Program-made: the position numbers and the translations under genes | In this document: positions 42,498-50,976 of the stretch, in pieces | Layout of the letters: each line of letters begins with the position of its first letter | How positions within the stretch are numbered: position 1 is the stretch's first letter | Notes under the pieces: model-generated | Told to the model about the DNA's origin: nothing | Seen by the model: only the letters and a program-made list of their open reading frames with translations | Database searches by the model: none | Assembly: GCF_001468395.1 (NCBI RefSeq) | Contig: NZ_LNSG01000002.1 | Coordinates: 124,001 to 188,000 of the forward strand | DNA length: 64,000 bases | DNA from: Sphingopyxis sp. H073 | GTDB lineage: Bacteria > Pseudomonadota > Alphaproteobacteria > Sphingomonadales > Sphingomonadaceae | Direction of reading: 5' to 3'

Positions 42498-43070
42498 TTA
42501 TTTCGCCGACCCGAGCGCGATCACCCCGCACGCGACGCGCGCGCCGCTGTTGCCGCTGGGGTCGGTCTTGAGATCGTCGGGCTTGGCATGGATGACGAAC
42601 GCCGCGCCGTCGGCGTCGAGCAGCCCGCCCTCGCCCGTTAGCCGGGTGCCGACGATCTTCAGCGTCGCGCGGCCGATCTCGCCGCTTTCGACCACAAGAT
42701 TCGGCAGGTCGCCGTGATGCGCTCCCATCGGGTTGTCGCGCCCGTGCTGCGCGCCGGTCGGGTTCCAGTGCGGTCCCGCGCTCGCGAAATCGGGGCCGTC
42801 GCAGCGGCCGACGGCGTGGACGTGCATGCCATAGGTGCCGGGCGCAAAGCCGCGCGCGACGAGTTCGATACGCAGCCCGTCGCTATCCTTGTAGAAATCG
42901 GCGCGGCCGCGATCGGCGCCTGCCGCGTCGAACAGCGGCGCCGAGGCGTCGGCGGGCGGCAGCGTCTGCGTCGGCTTGCCCCCCATCCCGGCACATCCGG
43001 CCAGCGCCAGCGTCGCGGCCCCCAGCAGCGCGGCGGCGAGTTTCGGGCGGCGGTCGGCGGGCTGGGTCAT
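42498..43070 (-). CDS. sodC: Periplasmic Cu/Zn superoxide dismutase
   Basis: A 190-residue SodC with a lipoprotein-type signal (LALAGCAGMGGK, lipid Cys at about 26). Metal ligands are in place: TYGMHVHAVGRCDGP (Cu His pair and disulfide Cys), SAGPHWNPTGAQHG and MGAHHGDLPNLVV (bridging and Zn sites), and FVIHAKPDDLKTDP with the second disulfide Cys in SGARVACGVIAL. It removes superoxide outside the cytoplasm. Convergent with the MFS gene after 7 bases. Confidence 0.94.
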   Translation of the reverse strand: MTQPADRRPKLAAALLGAATLALAGCAGMGGKPTQTLPPADASAPLFDAAGADRGRADFYKDSDGLRIELVARGFAPGTYGMHVHAVGRCDGPDFASAGPHWNPTGAQHGRDNPMGAHHGDLPNLVVESGEIGRATLKIVGTRLTGEGGLLDADGAAFVIHAKPDDLKTDPSGNSGARVACGVIALGSAK

Positions 43071-43252
43071 CTCTCTTCTCCGGTTGCTTGACGATCATAA
43101 CGCCGTCGGCGGCGATTTCGATCCACCGCGATGATGCCCTCGACTCGTCGCGCTGCCAAGTGCGATATGGGCGAAGGGCCGGCCCACGCCAGCCGGCGAT
43201 CTCCTTGGAAGCGGGCCGCTTTGCCCGGTGGCTCTTGCCGGGAGAGGCACCG

Positions 43253-43504
43253 ATGACTTTCGCCAATTCCGAATTCGTCGCGCTGGTGAAGCGGACGCGC
43301 GCGAAATTCGGCGTCGGGATCGACGAAGCGCCCGAGCCGGTTTTCGCCGACGCGGAGATGCGGCGCCCGATTGCTTGGCGAATCAGCCACGACCCCGGGT
43401 GCCGGCGGCAGGCGCTTCACGATCTGAAGCGAAAAGGCGAGACGTCGTTTTTCGTCGAGATCGATGGCCGTTTGCGGTTTCGCGAAGCTGGCAAGGACGA
43501 CTGA
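43253..43504 (+). CDS. Small hypothetical protein
   Basis: An 83-residue soluble protein (MTFANSEFVALVKRTRAKFG, then AWRISHDPGCRRQALHDLKR and FFVEIDGRLRFREAGKDD). GGGAGAGG precedes the ATG at good spacing, so translation is plausible. No family was recognised and it stands alone between sodC and a repeat-rich stretch. Confidence 0.6.
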   Translation: MTFANSEFVALVKRTRAKFGVGIDEAPEPVFADAEMRRPIAWRISHDPGCRRQALHDLKRKGETSFFVEIDGRLRFREAGKDD

Positions 43505-43764
43505 TGGCAGGGGCTGGTTCGGGGCGGGGAGCGGCGATGGCTTCCCTGTCATCGCGCCCTGGATTTCAAAGTTCAGGAAAGTTCAGCCTATTGCGCCCTT
43601 CGTTTTGGGGCGGGCGGATTGCCGGACGCGCCGCGCCCGCAAGCCAAGCCGAGACCGTCTTTTATCACCGGATGGAAGAGCCAGATGAAGGCTGGCACAG
43701 CGGGATGATGTAGGAAAGGTCCTATCTGAAGCCGATGGCGGCTTTGGGGTGGATTCCCGACACT

Positions 43765-43837
43765 CGTCATCCCGGACTTGATCCGGGGTCCATGACTTCG
43801 ACGCCGCGATGGATCCCGGATCAAGTCCGGGATGACG
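43765..43837. repeat. Long palindrome, 29-bp arms
   Basis: The arm at 43765-43793 (starting CGTCATCCCGGACTTGATCC) is repeated in inverted form at 43809-43837 with one mismatch, around a 15-base loop. Short palindromes beginning CGTCATCCCGGACTT are a well-known dispersed repeat type in alphaproteobacterial genomes. It may act as a terminator-like structure or be a small non-autonomous element. Confidence 0.9.
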
Positions 43838-43850
43838 AAGCGGGAACCAT

Positions 43851-43982
43851 CCTCCCTGTCGCGTAGCGATGGGGAGGGGGACCGCCGCCGTAGGCGGTGG
43901 TGGAGGGGCGGCAACGTCGCGCCATTTGCCCCTCCGTCAGCGCTTCGCGCTGCCACCTCCCCATGGCTGCGCCACAGGGAGG
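43851..43982. repeat. Second long palindrome, 27-bp imperfect arms
   Basis: The arm at 43851-43877 (starting CCTCCCTGTCGCGTAGCGAT) pairs with 43956-43982 with a few mismatches; the 78-base centre has further short inverted repeats (for example CCGCC/GGCGG). This is a second dispersed palindrome family of sphingomonads, placed directly after the first. Confidence 0.8.
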
Positions 43983-44040
43983 AGCGAACGCCGACTTCCG
44001 GTCGCAACCGGTCATTGAAGCCAGATCGGCCGCAAAGAGA

Positions 44041-44068
44041 AAGGGCCGCGGATCGCTCCGCGGCCCTT
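44041..44068 (-). terminator. Intrinsic terminator of the TonB-ExbBD operon
   Basis: A perfect 12-base stem AAGGGCCGCGGA/TCCGCGGCCCTT with a 4-base loop; on the minus strand it is followed by TCTCTTT. It lies 26 bases after the last exbD gene and ends the minus-strand operon. Confidence 0.9.
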
Positions 44069-44094
44069 CGCCTGTACGCGCTTCCGATCAGCGA

Positions 44095-44520
44095 TCAGAA
44101 GACGCGTGCATATTGTTCGTTGCCGACGAAGCCGAGCTTGCCGACGCCGCTGCGCTTGACGACGGCCATCACGCGGTCGACGACGATATAGCGCGCATAG
44201 GGGTCGGGCTGCACCTGCAGTTCGGGTTCGACCGGCAGCGCCTTGGTCTGTTCCAGAAACTGCGAGAGCTGCGCCAGATCGACCGGCGTGCCGTTCCACG
44301 CGATCGTCCCCGCGGGGTCGATCGTGATCTTGTTCTTTTCCGGGTCGACGTTGTTCTTCGCGTCGGTCGGAACCGGCAGGTCGATCTTCACCGCGTGCGT
44401 CTGCACCGGGATGGTGATGATGAACATGATGAGGAGCACGAGCATGACGTCGATCAGCGGCGTCGTGTTCATTTCCATCATCGGTTCGTTGTCGTCCCGA
44501 TCCCCAACAGCCATAGACAT
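44095..44520 (-). CDS. exbD: ExbD-type biopolymer transport protein (second copy)
   Basis: A 141-residue protein with one N-terminal membrane helix and a periplasmic domain. NTTPLIDVMLVLLIMFIIT contains the proton-path aspartate, and the periplasmic part (KIDLPVPTDAKNNVDPEKNK to RVMAVVKRSGVGKLGFVG) is standard. With ExbB it turns proton flow into TonB motion. It is the last gene of tonB-exbB-exbD-exbD, 32 bases after the first exbD, and is followed by a terminator. Confidence 0.94.
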   Translation of the reverse strand: MSMAVGDRDDNEPMMEMNTTPLIDVMLVLLIMFIITIPVQTHAVKIDLPVPTDAKNNVDPEKNKITIDPAGTIAWNGTPVDLAQLSQFLEQTKALPVEPELQVQPDPYARYIVVDRVMAVVKRSGVGKLGFVGNEQYARVF

Positions 44521-44552
44521 AGGTCTATTCCTTCATAACTGACCGGACCGCC

Positions 44553-45071
44553 TCAGAGACGGCCCAGCGTGCCCGAACCAGGAGCCGGTTCGGAAATGAA
44601 CCCGATCTTCTGGAAGCCGGCATATTGCATCGTGTAGATCACGCCGCCGATGCACTGGTACGGCGTGTTGATGTCGCCGCGGATGTGCACTTCGGGGAAG
44701 TTTTCTTCGGTGATATTCTGCGGACCGCCGATATCCTCGAGAAGCTGTTCGAGCTTCTTCTGGCCCCGGTCGAGCAATTCGCGCGAATCGACCGGGGTCT
44801 GGCCCCAATAGACTTCGCAAGCCGAGCTGTCGGCATTGGGTTCGCCGTCGCCATCGGTATCGGCAGAGCGGACCGAGAGAAGCACGTTTTCGGGCTTCGT
44901 CGTCGTCGGCTCGAAAACCACGTCGGGCAGCTTGAGGTTCACCGTCTCCAAAACCACGGGAACCGTGATGAGGAAGATGATGAGCAACACAAGCATGATG
45001 TCCACGAGTGGCGTCGTGTTGATGTCGGACATCGGGGCATCTTCGCCCTTTGCGCCTGAACTCATCGCCAT
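44553..45071 (-). CDS. exbD: ExbD-type biopolymer transport protein (first copy)
   Basis: A 172-residue ExbD with NTTPLVDIMLVLLIIFLITV as membrane segment and proton-path aspartate. It is longer than the second copy because of an acidic insert (SADTDGDGEPNADSSACEVY) in the periplasmic domain that resembles a calcium-binding loop. Known: double-ExbD TonB systems occur in sphingomonads and xanthomonads, where the second ExbD has a specialised part. Paired with ExbB encoded upstream. Confidence 0.94.
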   Translation of the reverse strand: MAMSSGAKGEDAPMSDINTTPLVDIMLVLLIIFLITVPVVLETVNLKLPDVVFEPTTTKPENVLLSVRSADTDGDGEPNADSSACEVYWGQTPVDSRELLDRGQKKLEQLLEDIGGPQNITEENFPEVHIRGDINTPYQCIGGVIYTMQYAGFQKIGFISEPAPGSGTLGRL

Positions 45072-45195
45072 AGGATTAGCATCCTGTCACAAAATTACTG
45101 TCATGGACCGGGACGGCGCACCTATCGCGCCCCGCCCCGTCCAGTGCGGCCCCCGTGTATCGCCTTCGCGCGACACCCCCGGGCTCCGCAGACCT

Positions 45196-46011
45196 TTAGG
45201 CCTTCTTCGGCGCCGCGGCCGGAGCGGCAGCCTTCGCCGGAGCGATCGTCGCCGGCTTCACCTGGCCGCCCGACATGATCGAGCCGAGAACGTCGTTCGA
45301 GAAGGTCGACAGACGGCGGGCGATCGCCTTGTTGCGGCTCTGCAGCCAGTTGAATGCGAGCACCGCGGGAACCGCCACGATCAGACCGATGGCGGTCATG
45401 ATGAGCGCTTCACCGACCGGACCGGCAACGGTGTCGATCGACGCCTGACCCGACGCACCGATCTTAACCAGCGCGCGAAGAATACCGATAACGGTACCGA
45501 ACAGGCCGACGAACGGCGCGGTCGAACCGACGGTCGCGAGGAAGGCGAGGCCGCCGTTGAGCTTCGAGTTGATGTGGTTCTGCGAACGTTCGAGCGTGCC
45601 GTGCATCCAGTCGTGGGCTTCGACGGGGTCGGTCAGCTTGTTGTGTTCTTCGTTGGCGCGCAGACCGTCTTCGACGACCTGGCGATAGGCGCTGTTCTTT
45701 TCGAGCTTTGCCGCACCGTCGGCGAGCGTCGGGGCGCGCCAGAAGTTCGCGTCGACCGCCTTGCCCTGGTTGATCACCTTATTCTGTTCGAACAGCTTGG
45801 TGAACAGGATGTAGAGCGTGCCGACGAACATGATCAGCAGGACAAGGAAGGTGACCTGCGACACGATGCCGCCTTCGCAGAGCGCGGGGACGAGGCCGTA
45901 GGGGTTGGTGCCTTCTTCCTTCACGCACATCGACGCGGGCATCAGGCTGAAGCCGGCGTCGTGGGCGGCTGCCGGTGCCGCGGCGGCGGCATTTGCAATC
46001 AGGTTAAACAT
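45196..46011 (-). CDS. exbB: ExbB/TolQ-type proton channel
   Basis: A 271-residue membrane protein of the MotA/TolQ/ExbB family with three helices: about 52-75 (VTFLVLLIMFVGTLYILFTK), and the pair LAFLATVGSTAPFVGLFGTV and EALIMTAIGLIVAVPAVLAF, which include the conserved threonine/alanine residues of the proton path. An N-terminal alanine-rich stretch may be a cleaved leader. The C-terminus is alanine/lysine/proline-rich. It lies between tonB and the first exbD. Confidence 0.94.
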   Translation of the reverse strand: MFNLIANAAAAAPAAAHDAGFSLMPASMCVKEEGTNPYGLVPALCEGGIVSQVTFLVLLIMFVGTLYILFTKLFEQNKVINQGKAVDANFWRAPTLADGAAKLEKNSAYRQVVEDGLRANEEHNKLTDPVEAHDWMHGTLERSQNHINSKLNGGLAFLATVGSTAPFVGLFGTVIGILRALVKIGASGQASIDTVAGPVGEALIMTAIGLIVAVPAVLAFNWLQSRNKAIARRLSTFSNDVLGSIMSGGQVKPATIAPAKAAAPAAAPKKA

Positions 46012-46085
46012 TTCGGATATTCCCTCTCAAAATACGATAAAGATCAAAATTTCCAAGGCGTTCGGTCAAGCGATCCTGATCGGGA

Positions 46086-46742
46086 TCACTTCGGAATCAC
46101 CCATTTGATACGGCTCGAAAAGCTGCCCCCCGAAGGGTTGCCGGCGCGATCCTTCGCGGGATCGAAGCGCGCGCGGCGCATCACCAGCTTGCAGGTTTCC
46201 GCATCGAGATCGGCATGGCCGCTCGACGACGTGATGTCGCAACCCGTGGGCTTGCCGCTCGCGTCATAGCTGACGCGGAAACCCGTCGTGCCTTCGCGTT
46301 CCTCGCGCATCGCGCGGGCCGGATAGTCGTCGTTGGTCGCCCAGCGCGCCGGGTTGCCCTTCGGCCGGCCGGGAGCGCTGAGGTCGGGCGACGGCGGCGG
46401 GGCCGGCGGCGCCGCGATGGGCGGAATCGGAAGCGGCGGACGCGGCGGTGCCTCGGGAACCGACTGGATCGTGTTCGAGGTCACCGGCGGCGGGATCGGC
46501 GACGGGGGCGTCACCACCGGCGGCGGCGGCGGCAGCTTGTTGTCCGGCGGCGGCGGCGGAGGGGGTTCCTCCGGCGGCGGCGGTTCCTCGACGTCCACGA
46601 CGTCCAGTTTCTCGGCAAGCTTCTTGACGATGCTGATGTTCAGACCGTTGACCAGGCCATAGCCCAGCACCGCCGTCAGCAAACCCACCAAGACAATTGC
46701 CACTACCCTGTTTTTAGGGTCGACATTATCACCATAAGCCAT
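46086..46742 (-). CDS. tonB: Energy transducer TonB
   Basis: A 218-residue protein with an N-terminal anchor (VVAIVLVGLLTAVLGYGLVN), a long proline/glutamate-rich spacer (about 50-130) spanning the periplasm, and a C-terminal TonB domain (ARWATNDDYPARAMREEREG, then TGFRVSYDASGKPTGCDITS and MRRARFDPAKDRAGNP). It transmits energy from ExbBD to outer-membrane TonB-dependent receptors, which are abundant in sphingomonads. First gene of the operon; its promoter should lie in 46743-47010, where no gene is seen. Confidence 0.94.
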   Translation of the reverse strand: MAYGDNVDPKNRVVAIVLVGLLTAVLGYGLVNGLNISIVKKLAEKLDVVDVEEPPPPEEPPPPPPPDNKLPPPPPVVTPPSPIPPPVTSNTIQSVPEAPPRPPLPIPPIAAPPAPPPSPDLSAPGRPKGNPARWATNDDYPARAMREEREGTTGFRVSYDASGKPTGCDITSSSGHADLDAETCKLVMRRARFDPAKDRAGNPSGGSFSSRIKWVIPK

Positions 46743-47010
46743 TCAGGGACGACGCTCCTTGCTAGATCATCCTGACACCAAAATCCCCACCGACGGGTTC
46801 GGTTGCCAAATGCCCGGATGATTTCCGATGCGTTCCACAGACCCGGCGGCGTAGCAGCCGGCTTATTATGCTCTTGCCGGACACTTCGCCGCACGTCCTA
46901 TCGCGGTGGCGGCACATTCGCAAACCCTTTATCAGCGGTTAATGTCCGCTTCCCCATAAAGGGTATTTGGCGCCGCTCCGGCGCTTGTTACTATAGAAGG
47001 TGGTTCGATC

Positions 47011-47895
47011 ATGCGCGCGCGTCTGCCGGCTCTGGCCCTGGGTATTCTGGCCGCAAGTAGCTGTTTTTACAGCGCTTCGGCGATGCAGGCTCCGACACCG
47101 GTGGCAACTCCCTCCCCCTATAGCTATGCCGACATTGCCGATCTGGCGACGATCGCGCCGATCGCGATCCACGGGCGAATCTACAAGACCGCGGTGCTGA
47201 AGCCCGAGCAGGCGCCCGGCCTGAAAGCCGGTCGGGCGCGACTTTATGTCGAGGCCGACGTGATCAGCCTGATTCGCGGATCGGGGCCGCTCGCGGCACG
47301 GGTGAACTATCTGGTCGACCTGCCGCTCGACGCGAAGGGCAAGGCACCGAAGCTCAAGAAGAAGCAGCCGGTGCTGATCTTCGCGCGTCCGGTCGCGGGC
47401 AGTGCGCCGGGGACACGCGATACCGGAAGCATCCGGCTGGTCGCCCCCGACGCGCAACTTCCCTGGGACGCGGCGACCGAGGCGACGCTGCGGGCGATTC
47501 TGACCGAGGCGGTCAAGCCCGGCGCGCCGCCCGCGATCACCGGCATTGCCAACGGCTTCCACGTCCCCGGCACCCTGCCCGGCGAGGGCGAGACGCAGCT
47601 GTTCCTCGATACGAAGACCGGCGAGCCGGTATCGCTGACGATCCTGACCGCCGCCGATGGCTCGCGGCGTTGGGCGGCGGCGTTCGGCGAGATCGTCGAC
47701 GGATCGGCGGCGGTGCCGCCGCGCGACACGCTGGCCTGGTACCGCCTTGCCTGCGGCCTGCCACGCCAGCTGCCGCTCGCAAAGCTTGCCGGAACAGCCC
47801 CCGAGGATCGCAAGAAGGCGGCGTCGGACTATGCCGTGGTACTCGGCGCCCTCGGCGAATGCACGCGAACGCGCGCGCCGCTGACGGGAAGCTGA
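47011..47895 (+). CDS. Hypothetical exported protein
   Basis: A 294-residue protein with a signal peptide (MRARLPALALGILAASSCFY, cut after SASA). The mature part is beta-rich (YADIADLATIAPIAIHGRIY, then LYVEADVISLIRGSGPLAAR) and well conserved in style with sphingomonad proteins next to hom, but no function is known. It is upstream of homoserine dehydrogenase, separated by 111 bases, and may have its own promoter. Confidence 0.8.
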   Translation: MRARLPALALGILAASSCFYSASAMQAPTPVATPSPYSYADIADLATIAPIAIHGRIYKTAVLKPEQAPGLKAGRARLYVEADVISLIRGSGPLAARVNYLVDLPLDAKGKAPKLKKKQPVLIFARPVAGSAPGTRDTGSIRLVAPDAQLPWDAATEATLRAILTEAVKPGAPPAITGIANGFHVPGTLPGEGETQLFLDTKTGEPVSLTILTAADGSRRWAAAFGEIVDGSAAVPPRDTLAWYRLACGLPRQLPLAKLAGTAPEDRKKAASDYAVVLGALGECTRTRAPLTGS

Positions 47896-48006
47896 ACTTT
47901 TCCTTCCGCTTACCGAAGCCGCGTCGGGCTTGTGTCCGGCCGAAAAGCCGATAGGGCGCTCGCGAGGGCGGGCCATCGCGCACGCCACCTGTAGAGGAGT
48001 GCCCGA

Positions 48007-49338
48007 ATGTCGCCGTCCCCCGCCCCTGCCGTGCCCCGTCCGCCCTTGCGCGTCGCGCTGGCGGGAATCGGCGTCGTCGGCGGCGGCGTCGTCAAGCTGC
48101 TCGAGGCGAATCGCGAGCTCATCGCGCGCCGCGCCGGCCGGCCGGTCGAAATCGTCGCGGTGTCGGCGCGCGACCGGCACAAGGATCGCGGCGTCGACCT
48201 GTCGCGCTATCGCTGGGAAGACGATATGGACGCGCTCGTCGCGGCGGACGACGTCGATGTCGTCGTCGAGATGATCGGCGGCGGCGACGGCCCGGCGCTG
48301 ACGATCGCGCGGCACGCGCTTGGCGCGGGCAAGGCGCTCGTCACCGCGAACAAGGCGATGATCGCGCATCACGGGCTCGACCTCGCGCGGCTCGCCGAAG
48401 CGAAGGACACGCCGCTGAAATATGAGGCTGCGGTCGCGGGCGGGATTCCCGTGATCAAGGCGATCCGCGAGGGCGCGTCGGCGAACCAGATCGCGCGCGT
48501 CTATGGCATCCTCAACGGCACCTGCAATTATATCCTCACGCAAATGGAGCGCAGCGGCGCGAGCTTCGCCGAGGCGCTCGCGGGCGCGCAGGCCGAGGGC
48601 TATGCCGAAGCCGACCCGACCTTCGACGTCGACGGGATCGACGCCGCGCACAAGCTGTCGATCCTCGCCGCGCTCTGCTTCGGGACGAAGCTCGATATCG
48701 GCGCGGTCACCGCAAGCGGCATCCGCAATCTGATCGCCGCCGACATTCGCGAGGCCGAGGCGCTGGGCCACCGCGTCCGCCTGATCGGCATGGCCGAACG
48801 CGACGGCGGAGCGAATGGGGGCGGCCTTTACCAGCATGTTCAGCCGTGCCTCGTCCCCGCCGACCATCCGCTCGCCTATGTCCCCGGCGCGCTGAACGCG
48901 GTGGTCGCCGAGGGCAATTTTGTCGGCCGCCTGTTCTTCGAGGGCGCGGGCGCGGGCGCGGGGCCGACCGCGTCGGCGATCGTCGCCGACATCATCGATA
49001 TCGCGCGCGACGAATATGGCCCGGCCTTCGCCATGCCCGTCGACGCGCTCGACGCCGCGCCCGTCGCCGATGCCGGCGCGCGCGTCGGCAAACATTATGT
49101 CCGCCTGATCGTCGAGGACCGGATCGGCGTCCTCGCCGAGATCGCGACCGCGATGCGCGATGCGGGCGTGTCGATCGAAAGCTTCATCCAGCGCGGCACC
49201 GACGACGACGACGGCGTCGTGATCGCGATCGTCACGCACGAGGGACCGGCAAGCGCGATCCACGCCGCGCTGAAGATCCTCGCGGCGTCGGACCATGTCA
49301 TCGGCACGCCGATGCATATGCCGATCCTCGCGCTCTAG
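48007..49338 (+). CDS. hom: Homoserine dehydrogenase
   Basis: A 443-residue enzyme reducing aspartate semialdehyde to homoserine in threonine and methionine synthesis. NAD(P)-binding GIGVVGGGVVKLLEANREL, the ALVTANKAMIAHHG strand, the catalytic-lysine region and AGGIPVIKAIREGA, ILNGTCNYILTQME, YAEADPTFDVDGIDAAHKL are all present. The C-terminal ACT domain (VRLIVEDRIGVLAEIATAMR) implies feedback control, probably by threonine. GAGGAG precedes the ATG. The stop overlaps the end of a convergent small gene by 4 bases; glpX follows. Confidence 0.96.
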   Translation: MSPSPAPAVPRPPLRVALAGIGVVGGGVVKLLEANRELIARRAGRPVEIVAVSARDRHKDRGVDLSRYRWEDDMDALVAADDVDVVVEMIGGGDGPALTIARHALGAGKALVTANKAMIAHHGLDLARLAEAKDTPLKYEAAVAGGIPVIKAIREGASANQIARVYGILNGTCNYILTQMERSGASFAEALAGAQAEGYAEADPTFDVDGIDAAHKLSILAALCFGTKLDIGAVTASGIRNLIAADIREAEALGHRVRLIGMAERDGGANGGGLYQHVQPCLVPADHPLAYVPGALNAVVAEGNFVGRLFFEGAGAGAGPTASAIVADIIDIARDEYGPAFAMPVDALDAAPVADAGARVGKHYVRLIVEDRIGVLAEIATAMRDAGVSIESFIQRGTDDDDGVVIAIVTHEGPASAIHAALKILAASDHVIGTPMHMPILAL

Positions 49339-49814
49339 TTCTCGGGTTCCTCGGGCGGGGGCACGCCCGCATCGGGGTCGGTCGCGCGCTTCGCCATCTC
49401 GTAGAGCGCATTATATTCCGGCCCCGGTTTGGCGCCGCCGGCGATCGGCATCCAGTTATAGGGCAGTTGGTCCCAGATCGTCGGATTGATGTAGGGCGCG
49501 TCGGGTATCGCCGTCTTCGTCGACTTGCCCACCCCGGCGATCGCGCGCAGTTCGGGCGACAGGCGATGGCGCTCGGTGTCGCTGCCGCATACCGTGATCG
49601 TCCCGTCGTCGGCGGGCTTGCAGCGCTTGACCGGGTCGGTCAGCTCGCGGCTCTTTTCGACCGCAGCATCGTCGGCGGACCTTGCGGGCTTCGGGGCCGG
49701 CGGGCCGATCAATTGCGCCGAAACGGGAGATACCGTCATCGCGATGACGCAGAATGGCGCAAAAGCGGCACCGAATCGGGCGAAGCATCCTCGACAAGCG
49801 GCGCGGGCAACCAT
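49335..49814 (-). CDS. Hypothetical exported protein
   Basis: A 159-residue protein with a signal-like start (CVIAMTVSPVSAQLIGPP). The mature part has two cysteines (PVKRCKPADDGTITVCGSDT), a phrase seen in a family of sphingomonad exported proteins, then RHRLSPELRAIAGVG and a proline-rich end. The longer open frame towards 50873 is antisense to glpX and not coding. The start could also be about 25 codons later (ATG before TVSPVSAQ). Confidence 0.68.
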   Translation of the reverse strand: MVARAACRGCFARFGAAFAPFCVIAMTVSPVSAQLIGPPAPKPARSADDAAVEKSRELTDPVKRCKPADDGTITVCGSDTERHRLSPELRAIAGVGKSTKTAIPDAPYINPTIWDQLPYNWMPIAGGAKPGPEYNALYEMAKRATDPDAGVPPPEEPEN

Positions 49815-49868
49815 ATGGCGCGCACCATGCCGAAGGGGCGGGACAAGTAAAGACGGAGAGTGAAGGCG

Positions 49869-50843
49869 ATGACGAACAGCGGCGGCAGCAACCTCGACCG
49901 GGTGCTCGTGCTCGAAATGGTGCGCGTCACCGAAGCCGCGGCGATCGCCGCCGCGAAGCTGATCGGACGCGGCGACGAAAAGGCCGCCGATGCCGCCGCC
50001 GTCGAGGCGATGCGCAACGCGTTCAATACGCTCTATATGGACGGGACCATCGTGATCGGCGAGGGCGAACGCGATGAGGCGCCGATGCTCTATATCGGCG
50101 AGAAGGTCGGTAGTGCCCCGGGCAAGGGTCCGAAGATCGATATCGCGGTCGACCCGCTGGAAGGCACGACGATCACCGCCAAGGCCGGCCCGAACGCGCT
50201 GGCGGTGCTCGCGATCGCCGAGGAGGGCTGCCTGCTCAACGCCCCCGACGTCTATATGGACAAGCTCGCGGTCGGCCCCGGCTATTCGCCAAACATCGTC
50301 AATTTCGACAACAGCGTGCGCGAGAATGTCGAGGCGGTCGCGCGCGAAAAGGGCTGCGCCCCCGCCGACATCATCGTCTGCGTCCTCGACCGCCCGCGCC
50401 ACGAGGCGATCATCGCCGAGCTGCGCCGCATCGGATGCGGCGTCGCGCTGATCCCCGACGGCGACGTCGCCGGGGTGATTGCGACGACGAACCCCGAAAC
50501 CAACATCGACATCTATATGGGATCGGGCGGAGCGCCCGAAGGCGTGCTGGCATCGGCGGCGCTGCGCTGCGTCGGCGGCCAGTTCAAGGGCCGCCTGCTG
50601 TTCCGCAACGATGACGAGCGGCTGCGCGCGAAGAAATGGGGCATCGAGGATCTCGACCGCGTCTATGACCTCGAGGATCTGGCCAAGGGCGACGTGATCT
50701 TCGCCGCGACCGGCGTCACCGACGGATCCTTGCTGTCGGGGGTCAAGCATCGCCGCGGCGGCATCCTGACCACCGAGACCGTCGTGATGCGCGCCTCGTC
50801 GGGCACGGTGCGCTGGGTGAAGGGCGAGCATCGCGTGGCTTGA
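49869..50843 (+). CDS. glpX: Class II fructose-1,6-bisphosphatase
   Basis: A 324-residue enzyme of gluconeogenesis. The metal and substrate sites are visible: DGTIVIGEGERDEAPML (acidic metal-binding strand), AVDPLEGTT (phosphatase motif), LDRPRHEAIIAELR, and GVTDGSLLSGVKHRRGGI. Start ATG 49869 is preceded by GGAG; the frame opens 3 codons earlier. The hom-glpX order is common in sphingomonads. Confidence 0.96.
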   Translation: MTNSGGSNLDRVLVLEMVRVTEAAAIAAAKLIGRGDEKAADAAAVEAMRNAFNTLYMDGTIVIGEGERDEAPMLYIGEKVGSAPGKGPKIDIAVDPLEGTTITAKAGPNALAVLAIAEEGCLLNAPDVYMDKLAVGPGYSPNIVNFDNSVRENVEAVAREKGCAPADIIVCVLDRPRHEAIIAELRRIGCGVALIPDGDVAGVIATTNPETNIDIYMGSGGAPEGVLASAALRCVGGQFKGRLLFRNDDERLRAKKWGIEDLDRVYDLEDLAKGDVIFAATGVTDGSLLSGVKHRRGGILTTETVVMRASSGTVRWVKGEHRVA

Positions 50844-50877
50844 GACGTCGGACGGGAGCGATCCCGTTCCCATTGTT

Positions 50878-50953
50878 CGTCATTGCGAGCGTAGCGAAGC
50901 AATCGAGAGTTGCGTAGACCGCCCTGGATTGCTTCGCTACGCTCGCAATGACG
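50878..50953. repeat. Perfect palindrome, 27-bp arms
   Basis: CGTCATTGCGAGCGTAGCGA and its continuation (50878-50904) is repeated inverted at 50927-50953 without mismatch, around a 22-base loop. This is one of the most frequent dispersed palindromes of sphingomonad and related genomes. It lies between glpX and the TIR gene and may serve as a transcription end for glpX. Confidence 0.92.
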
Positions 50954-50976
50954 GGTGAACCGCGAGGGGGGCGGCC

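Larger units (their letters stand above)
43505..44040. other. Repeat-rich intergenic stretch
   Basis: No convincing gene between the small hypothetical gene and the terminator of the TonB operon. It holds two long imperfect palindromes, listed separately, of kinds that recur in sphingomonad chromosomes. The remaining frames are short and lack ribosome sites. Confidence 0.6.

Noticed and set aside
40960..42717. 585-codon open frame on the plus strand
   Set aside because: It is a shifted frame of the MFS transporter at 40889-42490, whose own frame has clear membrane helices and family motifs.
47896..48006. Riboswitch in the hom leader
   Set aside because: The leader is short and no known aptamer core could be recognised by eye.
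46939..49317. 792-codon open frame on the minus strand
   Set aside because: Antisense to the exported-protein gene and to homoserine dehydrogenase; composition is that of a shadow frame.
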